Shown here: positions 1 through 11,700 of the stretch, piece by piece
How positions within the stretch are numbered: position 1 is the first letter of the stretch
Layout: each line of letters begins with the position of its first letter
DNA from: Neospora caninum Liverpool
Taxonomy: Eukaryota; Apicomplexa; Conoidasida; Eucoccidiorida; Sarcocystidae
NCBI RefSeq assembly: GCF_000208865.1
Contig: NC_018396.1
Coordinates: 682,001 to 746,000 of the forward strand
Direction of reading: 5' to 3'
DNA: 64,000 nucleotides
Program-made: the position numbers and the translations under genes
The notes under the pieces: model-generated
Database searches by the model: none
What the model was told of the DNA's origin: nothing
Seen by the model: the letters and a program-made list of their open reading frames with translations, nothing else

Positions 1-2457
1 GAATATATGTATGTACCTATATATCTAGGTTTATGTTGATGCATCATATTTATACCCAGTGTTAATGTTGCGGGTGTACCAGTCTGGGATCATAAAAGTA
101 TTATGTGTGGTAAAATTGAGCGGGGACTAGGGTAGAGACAAGCTGTTGTTGGAAGCGCAGCGGTTTGGAGAGAGTGTCATGAGCAATTACTAGAGATGTG
201 AATGTGTGCGTTTTCTTCCCTTTCCGGTTCTCTCGCTCTGGTAGTCTCCTCTTTGCGTTTCTGTCTCCCCAAAATCTCCAGCTTCGCCTCCCGCCTTCCC
301 CGCTGTTGCTCGTGTGCGCTTTTCATGCTTCCGCAACTAAGCGACGAAGTTGTATTCCGAACGCACCTGCAACCGAGACAGAAAAGGAGAAGAGCACATG
401 CGCGGGAGAAACAGTGACGGGAGAGACAGGCTATGTGGACCAAAACGGAGACGAGAGGCCGGTGAGACACTGACCGTAGCTGAAGTTTTCCTTAACGTGG
501 CGACACCCGTTTTGCCGCATTTCCTGCAAAGAGGGCCACGGACACACGACAGAAACAACTGCAAAAGCAGAATAAAACGAAGGGAAAAGGCGTAGCCTCC
601 CTTTGTCCTCTTTAGGCTCTCTCTTGGACTGCTGAATGTTTTCTTACCTCATATCTCGCTCCCGTCTCTCTCCTGGTCAAATCGTGTAGCTGTATATCTG
701 TGTATCTATCTCTCCATATCGACGCATTACTGTCTCTCTCGTTTGCCTTCTCGTGCCTTGTCATTCTCCCTCCTCGGTCGCTCTGTCGGCCATCGCTGCG
801 GCTCTTCATTTCGGTCTCGTTTCGCTCTTCTCGCTTTCCGCCTCTGTTGCGCTCTCTGTCGCATGCTGTTCTCCCTCGCTCTCACCTCCCCGCTTTGCCT
901 CCCCCCGTTTCTTGCCTCTGCACCAGGCACTTTCCCCCGTTTTCCTTTCCTGTCGCCTTTGTCTGCGGGGGCTGGGATGTCTTCACCGTACCTCGTACAT
1001 TGGAGGATCCTCTCGCTGCATAACGGCCAGCCTCAAGATCGCGTCTCCGAAACTTCGTGCATCGTGCTCACACAGAAACCCCTGAGAAAAACAAATCGCC
1101 TTCAGACTGTCTTCCATTGGACTGCTATCTTTCGTTCCTCCTCGCCCCGAGCACGCACCGCCCCCCCCCCTCCCCATGAAACGATACTCACATTTACACA
1201 CGGCTGTGGGTGCCTGTCTGCATGCAAGGAGCATGCATGTCGATATGTCTGCTTGCGTGTCCGTAGCCGAATGACCCCAGAAGGATAGCGAGTAAAATTG
1301 CAAGCAAATCGATGCATCTATCGAGTGATCTGTGGACTGTGTAGATCTCGTCATAGCGCTGCGCCCTTGCCGGAGGGCCCCAAACATGCACAGAGCTGAA
1401 TCGAAAGGTAGAAGACGAGCGACACCCAGCTATAGACTTTGATATGTGCATCTAGATGGCCGTTCGTTTTTCAAGATGAGACACACGAGACGGCGAGTCT
1501 CCATCGCGGATGTTTAGAGGTATTTCCTTCCCGGCTTCGGGCGGCGGAAACAGGCGCCTATCCCTCTGCCTCTCCCCGTCTCCTGCATCGCTGGTGCATG
1601 CAACTTAAAACAGGGGGAGGAGATACGGCAAAGCCCCTTCAGCCAAAGCGACTCGAGAAGTAAAAGGCCAAAACGCAGTGCGGGAAACGCATGGAGAGCG
1701 GGACACAGTGGGACGGAGACTGGAGAAAACACATCCCTCGAGATACGGGGCCCGATGCAGTCGGCGCGGTGCGTGCGTTAAACAGAGAGACAGTTGAGTC
1801 AATGGAACAGGGAACCACGCAGACCTGCATATAAGCGCAACTTGCGTTTTGATCCACTTACCGTTTTCCCGTGAAGGACACTCTCGCGGGGACCTCCCGA
1901 ATTGGAGGCAACGACCGGACAGCCTAGCGCGTTCGCCTCTAACGGGACCTACCGGCAATGGCGGCGACAAGACAAATGCGTTTCGCATCCTCGCACGCAA
2001 CTCTTGAACGTCCGGCAACGCAGCTTATTTCTTTATCCGCATAGCGACATGAAGACGATGCGCGCTCTCTCCCTCTATATCTCTCTATCAGTATCTATAG
2101 ATCTACCTATATATGTATCGGTTCCTTTACCTATGAATCCATTTATATATATATATATATATGATTTTATGTATACCCGTATTTAGTGCAAGGCTCTCAT
2201 CCACCTTCTCGCTCAAGATAAACATGCACACATGCATTTACACACATATACGTTCGCACAGAGATATGTAGAAATCATAGATCGACGTCCGTGTAAAAAG
2301 ACGCAGGTCGGGAGAGGTAAGCTACCATGAGTGAGACCGTGGCGGGTAGTGTTGACAAAGCAACACTAAAAGACTAGGCAATTACTCGTTGCCATTGGGT
2401 CAAGCTCGCACCCTAAAGGCTGACGCTAAAAAGCTCGCATATAAGAATACACACGCA

Positions 2458-2508
<51 letters not shown>

Positions 2509-2755
2509 TGCATATGCATATATGTACACATCTCCATATATATTTATATATATACGTATATCCCTTTTCATGCAGATGTGTACATGTTCATTTTAATCTG
2601 TAGGGAGATGAGGGGTAAAATTGTGCGTTGAGCGGGAGTTCGTAGAAAGGAGGAAAGGAGCTGAAGACGCGCAGTGCGAGTTCAAGGCTACGTCCCCCGT
2701 GGTACTGTTTGACTGAACCTGCTGACCTCGTCCTTTAAAAACCGGTAGCACGTAC
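1..2755. other. No gene recognised; probable long intron or 3' flank of ALG2
   Basis: No exon with recognisable protein similarity was found on either strand. The last ALG2 exon seen ends at 2756 at a good GT donor (minus strand), in phase 0, so this stretch should be the following intron or lie beyond the window's part of the gene. I looked specifically for the ALG2 continuation (the segment holding the second Glu of the EX7E motif) and did not find it. The region is AT-rich at its right end, with (TA)n tracts at 2144-2162 and 2461-2502. Short open frames here have no domain features and are treated as chance. Confidence 0.5.
2461..2502. repeat. (TA)21 microsatellite
   Basis: Forty-two bases of perfect TA repeat downstream of the last visible ALG2 exon. 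A shorter tract of the same kind sits at 2144-2162. Confidence 0.97.
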
Positions 2756-3966
2756 CATGCCAAAGTGCTCTTCAAAGGGCGTATAGACGAGACAGAGGGC
2801 GACTGCCATGAGGCACTGGCGAGCCGCCTCGTCGATGTTCTTCACAAACACAACTTGCGTGCGTTTCGCCTTTGCCAACTTAGAGGCAGGACTCTGCGCG
2901 GACGGCGCCGCTGGCCAAAGGACGTCGAAACCCGACTGCATGAGAGCGGTGCGAAGCAGCTCTTCAAACACCAGCGCATTCTCCGGCAGTCGACTGTTGA
3001 AGCCGCCTGATCGACGAGGCAGAGGCGCCGAGGCGGGAAAGAATCCAGGAGAGCATGGAACGAGAAATGAAATCGGGGAGAACACGAAGGCCGCCGGGCG
3101 CGAAAGCAATACACAGTACGATTACGTTCTTTTCGCACGTACAGTGGCAAACGTGAAGATATTTGTGGACATAGGAAGCACACAGATCGGACGACCGGCA
3201 GGGAAGAAAATTCTTTGCGTCTGAGCCTCGGGGCCCAGACGCAACGAAGCAAGAAGAGACAGTTGAATCGTTTTCAACTGACAGGTATCTTTTGACATAC
3301 GCCATGCATAGAAAGTGAGGTTCGGGATAACGAAGCATGATGAGCTTATGAACTGTATTCCACGCTACAGACCAACACGCACGCAGAAACGCATGCATTT
3401 ATGCGTACTATATATATATATATATATTTATTTGTGTTTAAGTATGTGTGGATTAATAGCCACACGTCTCCGGGCACGCACATATGTATCCGCGATGCGT
3501 GCAGTCCCATGGCGATACGTGAAGACATCTTTAAACCGAATTTAGTGAGGTTTGCTTGCCTGCCATGATGAGGTTGAGAGCGGCATCCGTGTCGTCGCGA
3601 CTCTGCGCACGCGCGACAGCGTGAATGGCGAGTTGAAGGTCTTTCTTCTTCTCGTAGCGATTAAGCGAGAAGACGAACGGGACCGAGAAATCGAAGCTGA
3701 ACGCCGAAACAACCCAGGAGGAACGAAACACGTAGCAGTGTGGCTACAACACAGGAGAGCGGACACAGTCAGAACAGGGGCCTCCGCACATGCAAAGCGA
3801 GAGATGGAGACGGCATGATCTTAGATGCTCGAACAAAAACACACCTTTCTAGCTCAATACCTCCATACCTATCCAGGATCCTATATGTATATACATATTT
3901 ATGTATATACAAATACGGCTCTGCAAGTATATAAATCTGTGCAAAAGTGCACACATGCGTCTAGAT

Positions 3967-4000
<34 letters not shown>

Positions 4001-7000
4001 CATATATATATATATATATATATATGTAGGGCAAGCTGAGAGGGGCGTGAAGCATAGTTGATATTCGTTCCTCTGCACGACGCGTCGCATCTCGACTCCC
4101 GACCTACTCCTTGAATTCTGGAAGTGCCTTCAGAGAGGCGACACACGCAGCTCGGCAAAAGCGGCGACGGAACGCATCAGCGGCGTCGGTGTCGACGGGC
4201 GGGTACAGCACCTTGTGGCGCGGGAATCTGCGGAACGCGGCGGGGGAAAGGGAAAAAGCGAGTGCCGAGTTAGAGAAGCACGAACGCGAGAAAGGTTCGC
4301 GCGTCCGAGGGTTTTGTCGCGTGCTAGACAACCATGTGCCGAGCCGCCCGCCACCTTCGCGACAGAGAGAAGCTCCGAGCTTTTCACCCCACAAAGCGCA
4401 GGCGACAGAGGCGAAAGCGAAGAGGGAGACTGCCGTTCACCTCAGCATCTGCAACCGACTAGTGAGGAACAGAAAAACGACGAGTGACAACCTTCACACG
4501 CGCTCTCACTCTCGCGGGTGGAGCAGCGACGCCCAGGAAGAGCGAGGGAGATGGTAGCTCGCCCGGTTGGGGACGCGAAGAATAACGGGGAATAGATGGA
4601 CACTTTACGGGATAGAGCGGGGAACGGCCTACCTCATCAACGGAAATGTTCGCCGATATGTCTGCTCTGTAAAGCGTGAGTTGAAGAGAAGAAGGCCACA
4701 CTTGCCTGCAGCAGACAGTAAAGACCAGCCGTTGTGTCGTCGGGTGAACCAAAGGCTGTTCGCATCTGCCCGTCGTCGCGCTGCCGCGGAGCCTCAACGC
4801 CGAGAGGAGAGATGGAGTCGACAGAGCTACAGACAGGCGAGCTGAACGCCCGAACGGATACGGTCGATGGACGTGGAGGCGGCAGCGACAGTAGGCGAGA
4901 GTGGGCGAGAGAATAAAGCTAGCTACGAGAGGAGACGACGCGCACAAGAGACGCCAGCAGCCAGGGGCTTGAAGGCCCCTGAGCAAGAGGCGAGAAACGA
5001 GGAAAGGGCGACGAGACAGAAAGCCAAAGAGGAGAAAAGAGGGAGAGAGAAAGCAGAAAGGAGACAGGTAAGAAGGGAGCGGCGGACAACACGCATGTGA
5101 AGAAACCAGAAACCTGACCCGTTGTCGCCGCTTCAGCAGCGTCCAGGACGGCACGGTACCACTTCTTGAGGCACGCCAGCAAGCGGGTAGACTCTGCGTC
5201 TCGCTGAACCAGGTGTAAATCGGGGAAGTGCGCGTAGAAGACGAGCTGAAGAGAGGAAAGAGGGACACGAGACGCGAGACGCGGTGAGACGCGGTGAGAG
5301 AAGAACGCGGCGCGACGGCATCCGCAAAACGAAGGTGGGGAGACGAGGCGGCTGGTGCCGAGTGAAGAAAAACTTGAGAAGAAAAAGCAGAGAGACACCC
5401 CGCGAACGCACGGAGGGGGCGAGCAAACGGGCGAGTCGGTTCTCACCTTTTCGCAGAAGAGCGAGAGCAACGGATTCACCGCTGCCACTTGATCGTTGAA
5501 AATCACTTTCCGTCTCCATCGCCCTTCGACAACAGAGGAAAGAGACAGACAGATGGCCGAGAGCCACAGTCCTACAGAGAGGGTTGCAGGAAGCTGCGCG
5601 CGGCAAAGAGTGGAGGCGGGGTTGCCCAGTTCGTGCGGGGCTTCGACCGCCTCACGCAGGGGAGGAAGGACACAGAAGAAAAAGAGGAAGAAGCGGGGAC
5701 ACGGGGGGACACACAACGCAGAGCTCCCCATCTCGCCCCCCCCGCCGCCGCTAGAAACACACAGACTCGCCAAGTCCGTCACAGACGCGACAGGCGACAG
5801 CGACGGGCACGAAGAGGGACCAAGAAGAAAGAGGAACGGCTTTGCGAGAGTGTGAAAGCGGAGAGAGATGGCGATGGGGGCATGCGAGGCAGGACCGAAG
5901 AGACGAAGTGGAATGGAGATGACAGCGGCGACGGCCGGCCGCTCTGCGGGGACTCCCAGGACAGAGGGGGAAGGTCCAGAGGGCAAAGCGAAAAGGCGCC
6001 TCATTCGACAGATTGCTGGGTAGATGCTAAGAAGCAAACACTCTCTATTACTCAGAGGCTAGGATCCGGACCGGCGTATACTGAGAGTGATCTCCCTGAC
6101 ACAAGATTATTTCTACGCTTCTCCACTCAAAAGGCCGAAGCCAGAGAGTGACGCTCTCTTGATTTTCCATGTGGAAAAGCAAGAGAGCGTAGCGCTCGAG
6201 AGCGCAGGATGGACGAGGGACGTGGATGTAGGAAGCATGGGCTTTCGAAGCAAAAACAGGCAGACTTTACGTTGGAGACCAAAACGCGAAGTGTCTACCT
6301 GTGACGAAGATGACCAGTACTAGCCAGAACATGCGGAGGAGCGAGCAGAGGGCGACGGCCTTCCCAAAGATGCTTCGCGGGAGGAAACGCCCGTACACGG
6401 AGACCTTCAGCCGGCCTGCAAGGCAGAGGAAACCCATGCAAAGAGGTCACAAGCGAGTGTGGAGGCACCACTGACAAGGACGGGGAGGAAGTATCGGAAG
6501 AGAATGGCGGAACGGGGAGGTTTCTCGGTGAAGGAAAAGGCGTCGAGAGAGACACACAAAGANNNNNNNNNNNNNNNNNNNNNNNNNNNNNNNNNNNNNN
6601 NNNNNNNNNNNNNNNNNNNNNNNNNNNNNNNNNNNNNNNNNNNNNNNNNNNNNNNNNNNNNNGAGAGGAGTATCCGGGAGAGAGAGCGATACAAAAAGAG
6701 AGGAGTAGCCGGGAGAGCGAAGAAGCAACCGTCAGGAAGACGGGACGAAAACGCAGAGAACCCCGCGACTGAGAATGAAGAGCGTCAACAGACGTCGAAG
6801 TAAAAGACCGCGCAGAACAGACAACACGTTTTGTTTGTCTCTGGCGGCATTTCCAACGATGAGGTACATGCATGCACGCCAGGAGAAACATCAAGGAAGA
6901 GGACGGGAATGGGGAGTTGAAGGACGCAGTCGGCCTACCGTCAACTGTAGCAGGGAAGCACCGACTGCGGTCGTGGTTCGTCGTCAAAATCTCAACATCA

Positions 7001-7278
7001 AAGCCGTCATCGCCACTTCCTTCTCGGTTTCCACCTTCTGAACTCTGTTCTTCGAGTTTGGCTTCGCTCTTCCTCTCTCCTTGCATGGCGAGGGCGGCGA
7101 GAACCACGAGCTGTTCCGCCCCGCCAATGCCAAGATCCAGGTGAACGATGGTGCATTTTGGCCGTCCTGCATGCGCCCCGCTGGCTGCTTTCTGCGGGTT
7201 CTGTGCCCAGGCGGTCTTCGCCGGCTGTCTGCTGTCGCCTCCGTCAGACGAGAACGGCGTCACGCACGACGTTTCCAT
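2756..7278 (-). CDS. ALG2: ALG2-type alpha-1,3/1,6-mannosyltransferase (3' end missing)
   Basis: By family, this GT4 glycosyltransferase acts on the cytosolic face of the ER, adding the second and third mannoses to the dolichol-linked N-glycan precursor. Exons in gene order: 7278-6939, 6415-6299, 5523-5447, 5245-5107, 4705-4633, 4227-4108, 3696-3560, 3006-2756. Together they encode 418 residues before the missing tail; human ALG2 has about 416 in total, so an N-terminal extension is present. Visible motifs are HLDLGIGGAEQ (46-56), FYAHFPDL (about 181-188), LLLFNSRFTEQTYRRTF in exon 5, NRYEKKKDL in exon 7, and YTPFEEHFGM at the end. The second Glu of the EX7E motif would be in the missing exon. 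The exon 4/5 junction is ambiguous: a donor at 5114 paired with a weaker acceptor also keeps frame. Exon 7 uses a GC donor. The 100-N gap lies in intron 1. The start chosen is the first in-frame ATG before the conserved motif. Confidence 0.9.
3969..4025. repeat. Two adjacent (TA)n tracts with a 3-bp spacer
   Basis: About 30 bp of alternating A/T (3969-3998), then TCC, then about 24 bp more (4002-4025). The two arms are self-complementary and could form a cruciform or hairpin. The repeat lies in an ALG2 intron (between the exons at 4227-4108 and 3696-3560). Length polymorphism between isolates is likely. Confidence 0.95.
6563..6662. other. Assembly gap of 100 N
   Basis: Exactly 100 undetermined bases, the conventional size for a gap of unknown length. 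It falls inside ALG2 intron 1 (6938-6416), so it does not interrupt coding sequence, but the true intron length is unknown. GA-rich sequence borders it on the right. Confidence 0.99.
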
Positions 7279-8733
7279 GGCGAGGTGACGAAGAGGAGAC
7301 AAAAAGAGGAAGGAGCCAGAGCGGGAGAGGAGACACAAACGGAGAACAGAGTCGAAGAGACACTGGAGAATCCTCGTTCGTGAGCCTCTGCCTTCTCGGT
7401 CTCTGTCGCTCGCTTTGGGTTCTTCTGTTTTCTCCGCAACTCGGGCTGGGTGTCTCTCGCTGCTTTCTGGAATTTGCCCTCGAAGGCAGCGTCAGCAGCC
7501 GCCCACGATCGGAGGGAGCGCGCAGGACGGAGACAAGAGAGAGTTGCCGCCTCTCACATCTCTTGCTCGGAGATTACTGGTGAAAGAGAGAGAAACTCCG
7601 CCTGCGAAGCCGTCTCGGGCGAGGCCACGACTCGTGTGTCTCTCGCGGCGCGTCGCTGGTGTGAACGAAGGCCAGAGCACCGATGAGAGAAAGGAGGGAA
7701 GAAGCGGAAGGAAGAACAAGAAAAGAGAGAATAGAAGCGGAACGTGGAGGGAATTTGTGAGGAGCGAATGAAATGAAGAGAACTCACACTAAAAGCGCAG
7801 AGGCAGAGAGAAGCGCTTCCTGTGGCTGCCTGGTCTGAGCAGGGTCCGGCACATCGCCAGGTGTCTTCGCGTGCATCGCTATAGATCTACGCGTGCGCGC
7901 ATGCAGCGACTGTCGCGATTTTCCCTCTCGTTTTTCTTTTTCCCGGTCTCCTGGTGGAACAAGGTGAACAAAAAATGTGAACCTTCAGTCGTTGATTCGC
8001 CCCCCATGACGGTCCTTCTCCTTTTCTCGGAAGGGAAGAAAGAACAACGACAAGCAGATGGAGATGCTTGCGCTGCACGCGAAGGAAAGTGACCTTGCGA
8101 GAGTTCGAAGAGCGCGTTACATACATGCGAGAGAGAGAGAGAAACCGAAACCCCAAGATTGGCCACATCCTCCCTCATCTCTTTCTTCGTTCGCTTTAAA
8201 GAAGTTCCGTGAAGATAAAAACGAGGAGAGAGTCTCTCCCTTTACTGCGCTCGCCCCCCTTTTTCGTGGGCCCCGCAAAACAGCCCCAAGAAGAACAGGG
8301 CCTTTCTTCTGTTTTCGACCGAGAGGCTTGTCGCAACTCTTCAGGAGATCTTCTGCCGCGTCTCGCTGTTTTCCGGCTTTCTGAAGGCCCTGAACTTGCG
8401 AGTGGTGTTACCACGTTTGTTCCTTTCTGTGCACGGGAAAGCGAATCTCCCGTGCGCAGTCTCTCTGCTTAGGTCCTCAGCTAACTCAGGAGAGAGACAC
8501 ACTCAGTCGGCGCTTTTGATCAACTTGGGTTCTTTTTGTTCAACAGTCCGTTCCGTTTCTTGCTTCCCCTGCGTCTCTCCTTCCTCGACGCCTGCCTCTC
8601 CCGGTCTCTTTTTCTCCCTCTCGGCGGGCGTAAGTTCTCGTCGCCGGCCGTGCTGTCCTCGCCGCACTCGTCTTTCTCTTGTCATGTGCCTTTGTCTCTG
8701 CTTGGCCTCTCGCGTCTCCCCCCTCCACCCGCA
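7279..8733. promoter_or_regulatory. Divergent intergenic region between ALG2 and the TMEM94-like gene
   Basis: About 1.45 kb separates the ATGs of two genes transcribed away from each other, so it should hold both promoters and 5' untranslated regions. The right half is strongly pyrimidine-rich on the plus strand (for example 8560-8720), which is common upstream of coccidian starts. No TATA box is evident. The open frames here lack ATG starts or domain features. The promoter assignment is inferred from gene layout only. Confidence 0.5.
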
Positions 8734-11700
8734 ATGACGACGAACAGGGGGGGGAGGAGGCTTTCCTGTCTGGAAAGCTCAGAGGGCCGTACTCCTGCGC
8801 ACGCGCTACCAGCAGCAAAACGCGAAGAGAAGCCCGAAAACGAACGAGGAGACGCAGGGTGGTTCGACGCCCCGCGGATCTCTCTTCCCTTGGACGGCAG
8901 CTCCCCTTCGCCCCAACACGGCCCCGCGCGCGACGCCGTCCTCCGCGCGAGAGAGACAGAGGGGGAAGGAAACAGAGGAAGGGAGACGGCGAGAGAGAGA
9001 GGACGCGGAGAGATGTCCCAGACTAAGGAAGGGTTTCCACCGGACAGGCTCCAGAGGGGGAGACCCGAACAGGGGAGACACACAGCACAAGAAATAAAAA
9101 GCCCAGATGAGGGAGGACGACGAGACCACGAGAGGAGTCAGCCCGGTCCCTATGTCGCCGACCGTTCATCTGCTCCCCTCGTCTGTAACCCGCAGGGCTT
9201 GTCTACGGCCTCTGCGACACGGCGAATCATTGAGTCTGTCGAGGTGAGAGATGCGTTTCTGTCCTCGGTTCTCGTCCTTCCCCCGCTGTTCACGTGTTTT
9301 CTCTCGCCCTCTCAAAGGAGGCCGCGCATCTTGCTCACTCTCGGAATCCGGCTGTTCTCGTGCTCTGTCTCTCTCTCGGCAGTCGTCGGTGCCGCCTCTT
9401 TTTACTCCCCTCGTTCGCGCTTGGTCTCGCCAGTTCCCGGAAACCGGTCCCTCAAACACTTGCATGCGTCTCTCTCGCGGCCCACCTTTTGCGGCCGATG
9501 GTCCTCTGCTTTCTCCTCTTCAATCTAGAGTGGTCTGGCTGCGTCCGTCTTCTTTCTCCGCACACGTTTCTTCTCCCGCTCTTCAGTGCTTCTCCGCGTT
9601 TCGGCACTCGTCGCACCCCGGCTCGTTCTGCCTCCTCCTGCCTTTCAGCGTCTTGCTCGGTACCTCTGTCGCGCCGTTCCTTCCCTTTGCTTCTGCCAGA
9701 CTCTCCCGCTTTCCTTCTCCCGCTTCTCGCTGTCGTTTTCTTCGTGTGCCGCGAGGCGGGCCCGGCCCCCGTCGCCTTGTTTTCCTCTTCAGCCTTCCTC
9801 GTTTTCCTCGCCCCTGTCCTTCCCTCCAGGCTCTCGTCCAGGAGTTTCGGCGCGCGGGCCATGGGACTTCTTCGCGCTCGCCCTTCGCCACGACGACGCG
9901 GTCGGCGTCTCTGTCCCTGACTTCGGGCTCCTCACGCACTCGCCCGTGCATGTCCTTCTCCTTCTTTTGTCACTTTGTCGCTTCCCTCCCCGCGGCCGAA
10001 ACGGGCGTGGCTGCCGCAGCCCTTCTCGCCTCTGCAGCCATGTGCGTCGTCTGTGTCCTCTTGAGCAACTACGATGGCTTGACTGTCTCCTTCGTCCGGT
10101 TCGTCTTCTTCCTCCCGCCTGTGCTCCTCGCCTCCTGGCTAGCCTACAGAAGCCGGACCATTGAACACGTAAGAGAGCGGTCTCTTTCGACTCCGTACTA
10201 CGCCTGACAGATACAGAGATAAACGAACGTGCAGAGAGAAACAGAGATTGATATATATATATATATATATGAGTCGGTTCGTTGTTGCACCAGTATTTGT
10301 GTGGGCATTCGGCAAGCGGGAGTGTTCACACCCAAGTAGTCGCCTCTCTCGAGCCCCCCTAGATTGCTGTGAGTACGCGTCGACATGGTAGGGTGCGAGG
10401 GCAAACAAGAGATGCAGAGAGAAGGCGAGCGGGGTCGTAGTGCCGAGTCAGCTGTCGTAGAGGCAGGTGTGCACCCATCTGTGATACAAGCTGCATTGCG
10501 CCGTCGCGTCTTGTCTCTTTTTCCCGTGAGATGCGCATTCCTGGGTGTCTCCCGCGTCTCTTGTCTCTCACGTCTCTGTCCTCCAGCTTCGAGCCGTGTC
10601 GAAACTCCAGGAAGCTCTCGATGAATTCAAGACGGAGACAGGCTTCACTTCGCTGTCGTGTCCTGTGGCGCCTGCTCCGCCGCCTCGGGCGTCGTCTGTG
10701 CCGCGAGGGCCGGGCTCGTCGGCGGTCCTCTCGCACCTTCCCTCGTCGCCCTCTTCATCGCAGTGCCCTAGCGGGGCCCCCGAGCCTTCCGTCAGCGCCA
10801 AAGATCTCAAAGTCGCGTCTGCGCATCTTTTTGAAGACGGCGAGGGATCGAAGGGTGTGCAATGCTCTTCCAGCGGCATAGGTGGCGACTACCCGCCAGA
10901 CTACTCGCGCCTGTCTCCCACGCAGCTGTTTGCAGGCCTTCAGCATCTCGTCGGAGACGACGCAAACCACGGGTTTCGCCCCTCCTTCTCAGGTGCCGGA
11001 GACGCCGAGAGCAAGCGCGGCAGCCACGTCGCGCACCGGCTGCACGATCCCGAGGGCCTCTTGGCGAGTTCCGCGCCGCGCTTTCTCGCCCGCGCAGGGC
11101 GCCGAACCGAAGGCCGCGAGAAGGCCCGAGGCACAGAGGCCGTGCGGAGAGCCGCGGGCGAGAACATCAGGAACGACGCAGAAGGTGAAGGTGGGGAGGA
11201 CGGTGCCCCCGAAGACCACCTCCCGGCAGCTTCCCTGGTGGCGGTGCTCCGCGATTCGCAGTGGCGACGCGTCCCTAGGAATATGGTGAGGCGAGAGAAA
11301 GGACGGAACGAACGCGAAGGAGCAGCAGCGCAAGCAGGCGACAGACAGGAAGCCGGCGTGGAGAAGCGCGACGCTCCGCCGGGGTAGACGAGGCCAGACC
11401 CGCAGCGAGGAAGCCAACACGCTCTGACCCCGGGGAGACGAGGAAGGCACTTTGTGGGAGAGAAGCAGCGTTGAGAAACCAACTTGGAGACGCGGAAGCA
11501 CGACAAACGGAGACGGGGGCGTTCTTCTTTTGTTCGATGTGGTTGCATCCGTCGCGTCTCCTTTTTTGAGATGTGTCTCTGCCGTGTCTCCCCAAGTCTG
11601 GGTTTTGCTCCACTTCCCGTCTCCAGCGCCAGGGCAGGTCCCCTCACTCTTGTCTCGTCTTCGGGGCCCGAGTCGCGTCATTGTCCCGTTTTTCGCACTT

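Noticed and set aside
4919..6037. Long minus-strand frame across ALG2 exons 3-4 and their introns
   Set aside because: Only the short pieces bounded by splice sites match ALG2; the rest is intron read-through.
5489..6151. 220-codon plus-strand Arg/Glu frame
   Set aside because: It lies opposite ALG2 exon 3 and intron 2; composition is that of GA-rich antisense DNA with no domain.
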